Under the pieces are notes generated by a model. The model saw only the letters and a list, made by a program, of their open reading frames with translations. It did not search any database and was not told the DNA's origin. Of a DNA stretch of 39,508 nucleotides, positions 1-8,272 are shown piece after piece; positions within the stretch are counted from its first letter, which is position 1; every line of letters starts with the position of its first letter. The stretch comes from Candidatus Nanopelagicales bacterium (GTDB lineage Bacteria; Actinomycetota; Actinomycetes; S36-B12; CAIYMF01), in assembly GCA_017848795.1 (NCBI GenBank), contig JAFIHG010000017.1:1-39508 (forward strand). Reading direction: 5' to 3'. Made by a program: the position numbers and the translations under genes.

Positions 1-660
1 CTCGGCCGAGAGCATCCCGCGCACGTCGGTCTCATTGCCCACCCGCGTCAGGCGTAGGTGCTGGGCGTGGTAGGCCTCCTGCTCATCAGCGGTGGCCCCG
101 TCGGGGAACACCGTGGCCAGGATCCGCGCAGCGGCGGCACGGACATGGTCGGCGTTCTCGCGCTGCGCGATGTCGAGCAGCACCTGCTGGCATTCCCCGA
201 ACACCAACGCCGTCAGCTCCGCATCGGTGCGGGTCTTCTTCTCACACGCCACCAGCCCCAGGCTGATCTCCCGCACCCCCGCCCCCACGATGCGCCCGGC
301 GAGCCACGCCGAGCGGGTCGCCGCGAGCTCAGGCCGCTGCAGATCCCGTGACCGCGCGAGCAGCCGGGCCGCGTCCCGGTCCCCGCACCGGGTCGTGGCC
401 TTCAACCACGCTTTGGTCGAGACGAACCCGCGCCCGCGCAGCACCCCACAGTCGTGCGTACGACCCAACGCCGCCGTAGCGGCCGCCTGCGCGGCATCCG
501 AAACCGCGAGCAGGTCCGCGGTCAGTTCCGGCAACGCCTCGTCCGCGGTATCGATCAGCACGCCAGCAGCAACCGCTTCGTTCACCAGAGCAAGATCTGC
601 TCGCGCCCGATCCAGCGCGGCATGGACCTCCCGCGGACCGGCCGCCGGCGTCTGCAACAT
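1..660 (-). CDS. DUF222-domain protein, N-terminal part (probable HNH-endonuclease family member)
   Basis: An open frame runs from ATG at 660 off the left edge, giving 220 residues without a stop. The translation has the helical, alanine-rich pattern of DUF222, with the stretch GFVSTKAWLKATTRCGDRDA followed by ARLLARSRDL near residues 75-100 and GRIVGAGVREISLGL further on. In this actinobacterial family the DUF222 domain usually precedes a C-terminal HNH nuclease domain, which would lie outside the window, so nuclease activity is an inference. These genes are often multicopy and sit near repeats, as here. No good Shine-Dalgarno precedes the ATG. A GGAGG lies about 35 bases upstream, next to a GTG at 693, so the start is uncertain. 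Confidence 0.75.
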   Translation of the reverse strand, partial: MLQTPAAGPREVHAALDRARADLALVNEAVAAGVLIDTADEALPELTADLLAVSDAAQAAATAALGRTHDCGVLRGRGFVSTKAWLKATTRCGDRDAARLLARSRDLQRPELAATRSAWLAGRIVGAGVREISLGLVACEKKTRTDAELTALVFGECQQVLLDIAQRENADHVRAAAARILATVFPDGATADEQEAYHAQHLRLTRVGNETDVRGMLSAE

Positions 661-936
661 ACGAACAACTGTAGGAGCAGGGTCCGACAACACCCTCCGA
701 CAAGACCGGAAGACCAGCGGTCGCACAGCATGTCCACTGCCCTGCGCACCGGCGCCGAGAGCGTCACCGGCAAGGGGACCCCACGGTGATCGAGCTCAGT
801 CATGATCATCTGTGCGGGAACGGGCCTGAGTCCGAAACGGCGGCCACGACGATAGGTCGGTCGAGCGCAGTCGAGTCACCTGGCACTTGGTGGCGGCGCG
901 CCCGTCGGCGCGTGAAGGACCGGGCGAGAACTCGGT

Positions 937-990
937 GGTCGAGCGTAGTCGAGACCACGTCAGTGATCATGGTCTCGACTACGCTCGACC
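937..990. repeat. Perfect 21-bp inverted repeat (long hairpin)
   Basis: Positions 937-957 and 970-990 are exact reverse complements, separated by a 12-nt loop (958-969). This would give a very stable cruciform or RNA hairpin. It is made of two head-to-head copies of the local repeat. There is no T-run after it, so intrinsic termination is not obvious. Confidence 0.9.
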
Positions 991-1122
991 GACGGATGGT
1001 TGCGTCCGCTCTTTCGGAGCAGCAACTCGGGCCCTTCGGGCCGCCCTGGACGGTGGAGAAACTGGCCGCGGTCGCGGATCCCCTGCGTATGGCCCGCCAT
1101 TTTCGATTCAGATCCTCACGGT

Positions 1123-1313
1123 CTCGACTACGCTCGACCACCGAGTGGTAGGCGGGTCTTCAGCGCTCGCCGGCGCCGCCACCAGGTCCTAGGTGACTCG
1201 ACTGCGTCGACCGACGAGGGGTCAGCCGGCCAATTCAGCGCCGACCTGGGCGTCACCAGGCGCGAGGTGGCTCGACTACGCTCGACCACCGAGTGGTAGG
1301 TGGGTCTTTCAGC
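1123..1313. repeat. Two copies of a ~42-bp direct repeat
   Basis: The block beginning CTCGACTACGCTCGACCACC at 1123 recurs at 1271. The match extends through GAGTGGTAGG and GGGTCTT, with one or two differences and a one-base length change. It shows that the repeat unit is longer than the palindromic core. Confidence 0.85.
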
Positions 1314-1381
1314 GCCCCGACGGGGCATCGGGGTCCCGCCTGTCGAGTGCGGCTCGACGGTGAGGGGTCGTCTGACTCGAC

Positions 1382-2905
1382 TCAGTGCACGGGAACCGGG
1401 GGCGCGTCCTCGTCGGCCGGCAACTGTGGCACCAGCTTGCGCGGCAGCAGCAGCGCGGGTACCAAGCACAGCAGGACGAGCACCAGGGCGACGGTGAAGG
1501 TCGTGGCGAAGGCCTCGGCCATCTGCGCCGGGGCCGCTGCGAGCACGTCCGGGGGCAGGTCCGCCATCTGCGAGGGATCGCCGCCAGCAGCGCGTACGGC
1601 GACGACGGCCGGCTTGGACAGGTACTGGTCGGTGAGGATCACGCTCATCACCGCGGTCCCGATGGAACCGGCGGTCTGCTGCACGATGTTCATCAGCGTC
1701 GAGCCGCGGGCGACCTCGCGGTGGCTGAGCGCGGCGAGCGCGGCCGACATGATCGGCATCATCGTCATGCCCATGCCCATGCCCATGACGAACAGCGCGC
1801 CGAGCAGCAGGACGTACGAAGTCGTGGCCGTCACCTGGGTGAAGACGCCCATGCCAACAGCGATCAGCAGGATGCCGCCGAGCACCAACCCTCCCGGGCC
1901 GCGGCGGTCGGTGAGCCGGCCCGCGATCGGCATCGTCAGCATCGCGCCGAGCCCTTGTGGTGCCAGCAGCACACCGGCGGTCAGGGTCGTCTCCATCCGG
2001 ACCTGGATGAAGTACGTCGGGAACAGCAGCATCGCGCCGAAGAACGCGACGGCGAACAGCGACATCGTCACGACCGAGATCGACAGTTGCCGGTGCCCGA
2101 ACAGGCGCAGGTCGATGAGCGGGTGGGCTGCGCGGAAGGCATGGGACACGAACGCGACGACCAGGACCAGGCCGATGCCGGCGGGCAGCAGCACTCCGGT
2201 GGCCGCGACCGTGCCCGCGCCCGGGATGCTCGACACGCCGTACAGAAAGAGCGCCAGCCCGGGAGAAAGCAGCAGCATCCCCACGAAGTCGAACGACTCC
2301 GAAGGCTTCGGGTCGTCACGCGGCAGCAGCCGGGCGGCGGCCGCGAGTGCCGCGATGCCGATCGGCAAGTTGATGATGAAGATCCAGTGCCAGCTCGCGA
2401 TGCCGATGAGCCACCCGCCCAGGATCGGCCCGGCGATGGGTCCGAGCAGCATCGGTACGCCGAGCACCGCCATCACCCGGCCGACCCGCGTCGGGCCGGC
2501 CGCGTGGGTCATGATCGTCATGCCGAGCGGCATCAGCATGCCGCCGCCGAGGCCCTGCAGCACGCGGAACGTCACAAGGCTCGTGATGTCCCAGGCGAAG
2601 GCGCACAGCAGCGACCCGAGCACGAACAGCACGAGCGCGAGCATGTAGAGCCGCTTGGTACCGAACCGGTCCGCCGCCCAGCCGGTCACCGGGATGATGG
2701 TGGCGAGCGCGAGCGTGTACCCGGTCATCGTCCAGGCGACGGTCGAGTACTCGGCGTCGAACGCGGTCTGGAACGTCGGCAGCGCGACGCTGACGACCGT
2801 GACGTCGAGGATCGACATGATCGCGCCGAGTACGACCACCCCGGCGACCAGCAGCACCGCCCGGTCGAGCTTCTCGTCCTGCGGGCCGAGCGCAGCGGTC
2901 GTCAT
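1382..2905 (-). CDS. MFS exporter, DHA2 (EmrB/QacA-like, 14-TM) family
   Basis: A 507-residue membrane protein and probable proton-driven drug or metabolite exporter. The first helix carries the DHA2 signature LDVTVVSVALP at about residues 33-43. A motif-A loop (DRFGTKRLY) follows near residue 85, and an antiporter motif-C-like stretch (LGPIAGPILGGWLIG) near residue 153. The length fits 14 transmembrane segments. The start is ATG at 2905, with GGGAG six bases upstream. The substrate cannot be told from sequence. No regulator gene is adjacent, and the gene is flanked by the repeat region downstream and a possible small ORF upstream. Confidence 0.92.
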   Translation of the reverse strand: MTTAALGPQDEKLDRAVLLVAGVVVLGAIMSILDVTVVSVALPTFQTAFDAEYSTVAWTMTGYTLALATIIPVTGWAADRFGTKRLYMLALVLFVLGSLLCAFAWDITSLVTFRVLQGLGGGMLMPLGMTIMTHAAGPTRVGRVMAVLGVPMLLGPIAGPILGGWLIGIASWHWIFIINLPIGIAALAAAARLLPRDDPKPSESFDFVGMLLLSPGLALFLYGVSSIPGAGTVAATGVLLPAGIGLVLVVAFVSHAFRAAHPLIDLRLFGHRQLSISVVTMSLFAVAFFGAMLLFPTYFIQVRMETTLTAGVLLAPQGLGAMLTMPIAGRLTDRRGPGGLVLGGILLIAVGMGVFTQVTATTSYVLLLGALFVMGMGMGMTMMPIMSAALAALSHREVARGSTLMNIVQQTAGSIGTAVMSVILTDQYLSKPAVVAVRAAGGDPSQMADLPPDVLAAAPAQMAEAFATTFTVALVLVLLCLVPALLLPRKLVPQLPADEDAPPVPVH

Positions 2906-3040
2906 ACGGGTCTCCCACGATCTCGATCCCGGGTCGTGCGGCGCAGGGCCCGGGACACGTGCAACGGCGCGCGCCCGTACACCTAGCGGGCGGGGCGGCG
3001 GTACAGGTTACGGGACCCGCCACTGGTCCCCACAAGCGAG

Positions 3041-3124
3041 TTAGGCGGCCGTGGCACCGGGGTGCTTGGCAGCCACCTCCGCGGCCGCGATTCGCACGGC
3101 CTTGCCGTCGTACTGGCCGACCAT
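3041..3124 (-). CDS. Possible 27-residue small protein
   Basis: A short frame starts at ATG 3124, six bases after a clean AGGAG (3131-3135, complement), and ends at TAA 3041. The peptide begins MVGQYDGKAVRIAAAEVAAK and has a helical, alanine-rich middle. It is too short for standard gene callers. The strong ribosome binding site, the isolated position between two same-strand genes and an amino-acid composition unlike random GC-rich frames make it worth recording. I do not recognise the family. Confidence 0.4.
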   Translation of the reverse strand: MVGQYDGKAVRIAAAEVAAKHPGATAA

Positions 3125-3181
3125 CGGCTACTCCTGCCGCGCGAGCCGTCTGCGACGGCCCCGGGTCCGGCTCGGCACAGC

Positions 3182-4009
3182 TCAGGTGGTGTGGTCGGCC
3201 TCGACGTCCTGGGCGGCCGCCTCGCGCTTCCACTCCGGCTTCTGGGCGCGCCATCCCTCGTCGTCCACGCCGACCCGCCAGTAGCCACTGATCGAGAGCC
3301 GCTCACGCGGAACGTGCCTGTCCACCCGAAGGAAGCGGCGCAACTCTTTGACGAACCCGGCCTCGCCGTGGACGAACGCGTGCACGTCGTCGGAGAAGTC
3401 GAGCGCGTGCACGGCCGGCACGAGCGCCGAGCCGACGGCACCGCCTTCGCGCGAGAGCCAGGTGACGCGGGAGTCGGTCAGCGCGACCCGATCGCCGTCA
3501 TCGCCGAGCTCGACCAGGGCGTGCACCCGTGCGGTCTGCGGGATCCGCTCGAGCGCCGCCGCGATCGCGGGCAGCGCGCTCTCGTCACCGGCCAGTAGGT
3601 GCCAGGCGGCCTGCGGATCGGGGGTGTAGGCGCCGCCCGGTGGCAGCAACAGCGCTTCGTCGCCGGGCTGCACCTGCGCCGCCCACGGGCCGGCGTAGCC
3701 CGCCGCGCCGTGGACGACGAAGTCCACGGTCAGTTCACGCTGCACCGGGTCCCAACGCCGCACCGTGATACTGCGCGTATGGGGCAGGTGCTCGGGCGGC
3801 AGCTGTGCGCGTACCGCCTTCAGGTCGAGCGGCCGGGGGTACTCCACACCCGGCACCGGGAACACGAACTTCACGTACGCGTCGGCGTGCTCCGGCGCAG
3901 GGAAACGGTCGAGGTCGCGGCCACCGAGCACCAGCCGTACGAACGACGGACTGAGCCGCTCGGCACGTCGCACGGTGGTGCTGAGCGCGATGCGGGGACG
4001 GTCGGACAT
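3182..4009 (-). CDS. Siderophore-interacting protein (ViuB/SIP-type FAD-dependent ferric reductase)
   Basis: A 275-residue protein predicted to bind FAD and release iron from ferric siderophores with NAD(P)H. The N-terminal half is an FAD-binding barrel containing the HTRSITVRRWDP segment (about residues 91-102; R-x-[YS]-[TS]-like flavin-binding motif) and GPWAAQVQPGD. The C-terminal half is the SIP domain with GDESALPAIAAALERIP, a HALVELGDDGDR segment and the terminal SGYWRVGVDDEGWR signature. The start is ATG 4009, preceded by GGAGGAG at good spacing. It lies just downstream of the mannosyltransferase on the same strand, but the 77-bp gap and its own ribosome binding site suggest separate control. 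No iron box was seen in the short upstream gap. Confidence 0.9.
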   Translation of the reverse strand: MSDRPRIALSTTVRRAERLSPSFVRLVLGGRDLDRFPAPEHADAYVKFVFPVPGVEYPRPLDLKAVRAQLPPEHLPHTRSITVRRWDPVQRELTVDFVVHGAAGYAGPWAAQVQPGDEALLLPPGGAYTPDPQAAWHLLAGDESALPAIAAALERIPQTARVHALVELGDDGDRVALTDSRVTWLSREGGAVGSALVPAVHALDFSDDVHAFVHGEAGFVKELRRFLRVDRHVPRERLSISGYWRVGVDDEGWRAQKPEWKREAAAQDVEADHTT

Positions 4010-4086
4010 GGATCTCCTCCGGTCGGTGTCCCCACGGTACCCGGGGCACCGGAACGCAAGACGCCTGCGGCGGGCCGCGCGAACGA

Positions 4087-5718
4087 TCAGATCCAGGTGG
4101 GGAACCACATCCGCAGCGACCACTGGGCGTACGGGATCACCTCGGCGGTCCAGATCGGGTAGAACCAGTACGCCGCCGCCACGATCGTCAGCAGCAGTGC
4201 GCCGACGACGGTCGCCCCGACGGCGCGGCGGTTCCACGCCCCCCGGCTCGGGCCGAGCACCACGCCGAGCGACGAGGCGAGCGCCAGGGCGAGGAACGGG
4301 ACCCACACCACGGCGTAGAACGTGAAGATGGTGCGCTGCTGGAAGAACAGCCACGGCACCCAGCCGGCAGCGAACCCGACGAAGACCGCACCCGCGCGCC
4401 AGTCGCGGCGGGCGAGCATCCGCCAGGCCTGGTGCACGAGCGCGAGGGCGCCGGCCCACCAGATGATCGGGTTGCCCAGTGCGATGACCTCCGAGGCGCA
4501 CTTGTCGACGGTGCAGCCGCTCTCCCCGCGGGTCGGGCTCTCGAAGTAGTACGAGGTGGGGCGGGCCTGCAGCGGCCATCCCCACGGGTTGCTCTGGTAG
4601 GAGTGCGGAGAGGTGAGTCCGGTGTGGAACCGCAACGCCTCGACGTGGTAGTGCCACAGCGAGCGCAGTGCGTCGGGGATCATCGCGGCCAGGCCGGATG
4701 CGGGATTGTCCTGAGCCCAGTCCCGGTAGTAGCCCCCGGAGGTGAGCAGCCATCCGGTCCAGGTGGCGAGGTAGACGAGCACCGCCACGATGCCGAAGGT
4801 CACGACCAGCACCGGGACCGTGCGCGTCAACGTACGCAGCCAGGGGTTGCGGTTGCCGACCAGTCGGTGCGTGCCGGTGTCCCAGACCAGCACGAGCGCG
4901 GCGAACCCGAGCACGTAGTACGCCCCGGACCACTTGGTGCCGCACGCCAGGCCCAGCAGCACCCCGCTCACCCACAACCAGGGACGGGCCCCGAGCCGTA
5001 CGCCCAGCTGTCCCGCACGGCCGGCCGCGAGCGCCGCCCGGTCGTCGGGGAGCAGCGCGACCTGCGCCGCGACGGCCCGGCGGGTGCGGTCCCGGTCGAG
5101 CAGCAGCGCGCCGAAGGCGAGCAGCACCCAGAACATCAGGATCGGGTCGAGCAGCGCGGTCCGCGAGTGCACGATCGTCATGCCGTCGAGCGCGACGAAC
5201 AGGCCCGCAGCCGCCCCGACCAGGGTCGAGCGGGTGAGCCGGCGACCCACCCGTACCGTCACCAGCACCGCGAGCGTCCCGAGGACGGCGACCATGAACC
5301 GCCAGCCGAACGGCGTCATGCCGAACAGGTGCTCGCCGATGGCGATGACCCACTTGCCGCCGGGCGGGTGCACGACGAACTCCGGCCCGGTGCCGAAGAC
5401 GTCCTGCAGCGTCGCGGGATCTCCGTTGCTGGCGATGATGAGGTCGTTGGCCTTGTCGACGAACTCGCGTTCGTAGCCGAACTGCAGCAGCGAGAACGCG
5501 TCCTTGGCGTAGTAGGTCTCGTCGAAGACGAACGTGTGGGGCAGCGCGAGCGACGGCCAGCGCAGCCAGGCGCCGATGCCGGTGATCGCCAGCGTCACGA
5601 TCCAGGACAGCAGGCGGTCGGTCGGCAGCGGCGGGTGCAGCCGTCGTGCCAACGTCCGCCCGGGGGACCGCGCCACGTGCGGGCCGCTCAACTCCGGCTC
5701 GCGCAGCGACAGGCTCAC
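4087..5718 (-). CDS. pmt: Protein O-mannosyltransferase (dolichyl-phosphate-mannose type, GT39)
   Basis: A 543-residue integral membrane enzyme of the Pmt family. It transfers mannose from a polyprenyl-phosphate donor to Ser/Thr of exported proteins. The first extracytoplasmic loop carries the family DE pair in FDETYYAKDAFS (about residues 67-78), and HPPGGKW lies near residue 121. Many hydrophobic helices follow, with a conserved late segment PTSYYFE. The start is taken as GTG 5718 (VSLSLREPELSGPH), because the long frame continues upstream through the antisense of the MFS gene. The position next to rsmI and metG matches the conserved actinobacterial arrangement (as in mycobacteria). Confidence 0.9.
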   Translation of the reverse strand: MSLSLREPELSGPHVARSPGRTLARRLHPPLPTDRLLSWIVTLAITGIGAWLRWPSLALPHTFVFDETYYAKDAFSLLQFGYEREFVDKANDLIIASNGDPATLQDVFGTGPEFVVHPPGGKWVIAIGEHLFGMTPFGWRFMVAVLGTLAVLVTVRVGRRLTRSTLVGAAAGLFVALDGMTIVHSRTALLDPILMFWVLLAFGALLLDRDRTRRAVAAQVALLPDDRAALAAGRAGQLGVRLGARPWLWVSGVLLGLACGTKWSGAYYVLGFAALVLVWDTGTHRLVGNRNPWLRTLTRTVPVLVVTFGIVAVLVYLATWTGWLLTSGGYYRDWAQDNPASGLAAMIPDALRSLWHYHVEALRFHTGLTSPHSYQSNPWGWPLQARPTSYYFESPTRGESGCTVDKCASEVIALGNPIIWWAGALALVHQAWRMLARRDWRAGAVFVGFAAGWVPWLFFQQRTIFTFYAVVWVPFLALALASSLGVVLGPSRGAWNRRAVGATVVGALLLTIVAAAYWFYPIWTAEVIPYAQWSLRMWFPTWI

Positions 5719-5777
5719 CCGCCAGATCCTAGGAGCCGGCGCCGGCCGTACCCGACGGCGGCGACATAGTCCCGCGG

Positions 5778-7196
5778 TCAGCCGGGCGTGGAGAGTTCCT
5801 CGAGCGTGCGGCCCTTGGTCTCGCGCACCTTGGTCATCACGAAGAAGAACGAGATCAGGGCGAACGTCGTGTAGATGCCGTACGCGACGCCCAGCGACTT
5901 GGCCGCCAGCCACGGGAAGCTGGAGGAGATGACGAAGTTGGCGATCCACTGTGCGGCGGCCGCGACGGAGAGTGCCGCCGCGCGGATCCGGTTCGGGAAC
6001 ATCTCGCCGAGCAGCACCCACACGACCGGGCCCCACGAGAAGGCGAAGAAGAAGACGAAGCCGTTCGCGGCGAGCAGCGCGACCGTCGACGCGCCGCCGG
6101 CCAGCAGCGGGTTGCCGTCCGCATCGGTCGGCGAGGTCATGAAGGTCACCGTCATCGCGGCCAGGCACACGAACATCCCGAGCGAGCCGACCAGCAGCAG
6201 CTTGCGGCGCCCGACCCGGTCGATCAGCGCGATCGCGATGAAGGTCGCGACGATGTTGACGGTGCTGTTGATGACGCCGGTCAGCAGGGCGTCGTCCTCG
6301 CTGAAGCCGACCGCCTGCCAGAGCGTCGAGGAGTAGTAGAAGATCACGTTGATGCCGACGAACTGCTGGAAGATGCTCAGCAGGATGCCGACCCACACGA
6401 TCGGGAGCAGTCCGAAGCGTCCGCCGCGCAGGTCGGCGAGCGTGGGCCGCGCCTCGGTCGCGATCGACGCGCGGATCTCTCCGACACGGGTGTCGAGCGG
6501 GACGGTCCCGTCGTCGATGCCGGCGAGCACGCCGCGTGCCTCGTCGATCCGCCCCCGCGCGATCAGCCAGCGCGGCGACTCCGGGATCGTCGTCGCGAGC
6601 ACGCCGTACGCCGCGGCCGGGATGACCCCGACCAGGAACATCCACTGCCAGGCCTGCAAGCCGAACCACAGTTCGTTGCTCGCCGAGCCGCCGGCCGCCT
6701 GAGCGAGCGCGTAGTCGGAGAGCAGCGCGATGAAGATGCCGAACACGATCGCGAGCTGCTGCAGCGACCCGAGACGGCCGCGTACCCGCGCCGGGGCGAT
6801 CTCCGCGATGTACGTGGGCGCGATCACGGAGGCCGCGCCGATCGCGAAACCGCCGACGAGCCGCCAGAACATCAGGTCCCAGATGGCGAACGGCAGGGCG
6901 GTGCCGACGGCGGAGACGAGGAAGATGGTGGCCGCGACGATCATGACGCGGATCCGGCCGAACCGATCCGCGAGCGGACCGGCGAACCACGCGCCGAGCG
7001 CCGAACCGAGCAGCGCCATCGAGACCACGAAGCCGATGAGCGCGTCCCCGGTCTGGAACTCGTCGCGGATCGCGTTGACCCCGCCGTTGATGACCGAGGA
7101 GTCGAAACCGAACAGGAAGCCGCCCAGTGCCGCAACACTCGCGATCAGGACGACCCGTCCGCCGGTTCCGCTCACGCGTCGTTCCTGGGTGACCAC
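5778..7196 (-). CDS. MFS sugar porter (SP family)
   Basis: A probable sugar/proton symporter of about 472 residues with 12 helices. It shows SP-family landmarks: GGFLFGFDSSVINGG in helix 1, DRFGRIRVM after helix 2, PESPRWLIARGR closing the first half, QQFVGINVIFYYSS in helix 7, DRVGRRKLLL, and the C-terminal VRETKGRTLEEL. The start is uncertain. GTG 7196 (VVTQERRVSG) is chosen because residues further upstream read like the non-coding divergent promoter shared with rsmI. No clear Shine-Dalgarno is visible. The transported sugar cannot be assigned. Confidence 0.88.
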   Translation of the reverse strand: MVTQERRVSGTGGRVVLIASVAALGGFLFGFDSSVINGGVNAIRDEFQTGDALIGFVVSMALLGSALGAWFAGPLADRFGRIRVMIVAATIFLVSAVGTALPFAIWDLMFWRLVGGFAIGAASVIAPTYIAEIAPARVRGRLGSLQQLAIVFGIFIALLSDYALAQAAGGSASNELWFGLQAWQWMFLVGVIPAAAYGVLATTIPESPRWLIARGRIDEARGVLAGIDDGTVPLDTRVGEIRASIATEARPTLADLRGGRFGLLPIVWVGILLSIFQQFVGINVIFYYSSTLWQAVGFSEDDALLTGVINSTVNIVATFIAIALIDRVGRRKLLLVGSLGMFVCLAAMTVTFMTSPTDADGNPLLAGGASTVALLAANGFVFFFAFSWGPVVWVLLGEMFPNRIRAAALSVAAAAQWIANFVISSSFPWLAAKSLGVAYGIYTTFALISFFFVMTKVRETKGRTLEELSTPG

Positions 7197-7309
7197 GGCG
7201 GAAGGGTAGGGGCGGCGACCGTACCGACGTGGGACATCGGGCAAATCCGTACCCTCGGCAGGCCAGGTACTGGGCGGGTGCCGCAGGAGTGCGTGGGAGG
7301 GTCGTGGCC

Positions 7310-8170
7310 GTGGGCGAGCACGCGCGGACGACCGGCGAGGTTCCTGCGCGCGCGGTGGACGCGCCAGGCGGCGTACTCGTGCTCGCCGGCACCCCGATCG
7401 GGGAGGTACGCGACGCCTCGCCCCGGCTCGTCGCCGAGCTGCGTCGGGCCGACGTGATCGCCGCCGAGGACACCCGCCGGCTGCGCCGGCTGCTCGCCGA
7501 GCTCGACGTGCGAACCACCGCCCGCGTCGTCGCGTACTACGACGCGGTGGAACGCGAGCGCCTCCCGCAGCTGCTCGCCGCCCTGCGCGCCGGCGAAAGC
7601 GTCGTGCTGGTTACCGACGCAGGCATGCCCAGCGTGTCCGATCCGGGCTATCGGCTCGTCGCCGCCTGTGCTGCCGCGGAGCTCCCGGTGACCGCGGTGC
7701 CGGGTCCCTCGGCCGTGCTCACCGCGCTGGCCCTGTCGGCGCTTCCGGTGGACCGCTTCGCCTTCGAGGGCTTTGCGCCGCGCAAGGCGGGCGAGCGGAC
7801 CCGCGCGTTCGCCGCGCTGGCCGGCGATCCGCGCACCCTGGTGTTCTTCGAGGCGCCGCACCGGCTCGCGGCGTCCCTGACGGCGATGGGCGAGGCGTTC
7901 GGTGTCGACCGTCCGGCGGCGGTGTGCCGCGAGTTGACCAAGCGGTACGAGCAGGTGCGGCGCGGCTCGCTGGGCGAGCTCGCGGCGTGGGCCGCCGACG
8001 GGGTGAAGGGTGAGATCACCGTCGTGGTGCAGGGCGCGCCGGCGGGCACCGCTCCGGGTCCCGCACCCGCAGATCCCCGCAAGGCCGCCATCGCAGCGGC
8101 CGCTGCGGCGTTCGGGCTCGACAAGCGTGCCGTGTACGACGCGATCGTCGCCGCCCGCCGCGCAGACTGA
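7310..8170 (+). CDS. rsmI: 16S rRNA (cytidine1402-2'-O)-methyltransferase RsmI
   Basis: A 286-residue SAM-dependent methyltransferase of the tetrapyrrole-methylase fold. It 2'-O-methylates C1402 in the 16S rRNA decoding centre. Family motifs are present: LVLAGTPIGEVRDASPR at the N-terminus, AAEDTRRLRRLL, VLVTDAGMPSVSDPGYRLV, AVPGPSAVLTALALS and FFEAPHRL, ending in a helical C-terminal region. GTG 7310 is chosen because GGGAGG ends nine bases upstream. GTG 7304 or 7289 are alternatives. It is divergent from the sugar porter and lies in the conserved pmt-rsmI-metG neighbourhood. Confidence 0.93.
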   Translation: MGEHARTTGEVPARAVDAPGGVLVLAGTPIGEVRDASPRLVAELRRADVIAAEDTRRLRRLLAELDVRTTARVVAYYDAVERERLPQLLAALRAGESVVLVTDAGMPSVSDPGYRLVAACAAAELPVTAVPGPSAVLTALALSALPVDRFAFEGFAPRKAGERTRAFAALAGDPRTLVFFEAPHRLAASLTAMGEAFGVDRPAAVCRELTKRYEQVRRGSLGELAAWAADGVKGEITVVVQGAPAGTAPGPAPADPRKAAIAAAAAAFGLDKRAVYDAIVAARRAD

Positions 8171-8173
8171 ACG

Positions 8174-8199
8174 GCCGCGATTGCCCGCCGCGATTGCCC
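8174..8199. repeat. Tandem duplication of a 13-bp unit
   Basis: GCCGCGATTGCCC occurs twice head to tail, immediately after the rsmI stop codon. It is probably a slippage product; no function is suggested. Confidence 0.85.
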
Positions 8200-8272
8200 G
8201 GTGTCGCGGGTCGCGTGACGATGAGTGGGCTGAAGGGGCAGCGCACCCGCACCCGATCGGACCCCTCGCCCT

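Larger units (their letters stand above)
661..1381. repeat. Non-coding stretch rich in a palindromic repeat family
   Basis: No convincing gene lies between the DUF222 gene and the MFS gene. The stretch holds several copies of the motif GGTCTCGACTACGCTCGACC or its complement: near 862-881 (degenerate), 937-957, 970-990, 1120-1140, 1195-1215 (degenerate) and 1271-1288. Two copies are extended into a direct repeat of about 42 bp that also contains CCGAGTGGTAGG (1123-1164 and 1271-1313). The short frames here read through the repeats and look spurious. Repeats of this type are scattered in intergenic DNA of many actinobacteria; their function here is unknown. Confidence 0.8.

Noticed and set aside
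1293-2986. Long plus-strand frames opposite the MFS exporter
   Set aside because: Shadow frames of a GC-rich gene; composition is low-complexity and no family is recognisable, while the minus strand encodes a clear DHA2 transporter.
3182-5353. 723-codon frame containing the siderophore-interacting protein plus a long N-terminal extension
   Set aside because: The extension is antisense/wrong-frame reading of the mannosyltransferase gene; a good ribosome binding site and ATG at 4009 set the true start.
4087-7518. Single 1143-codon frame spanning the mannosyltransferase and the sugar-porter region
   Set aside because: Only the part up to 5718 matches a protein family; the rest is the wrong frame of the sugar-porter gene, with arginine-rich nonsense sequence.
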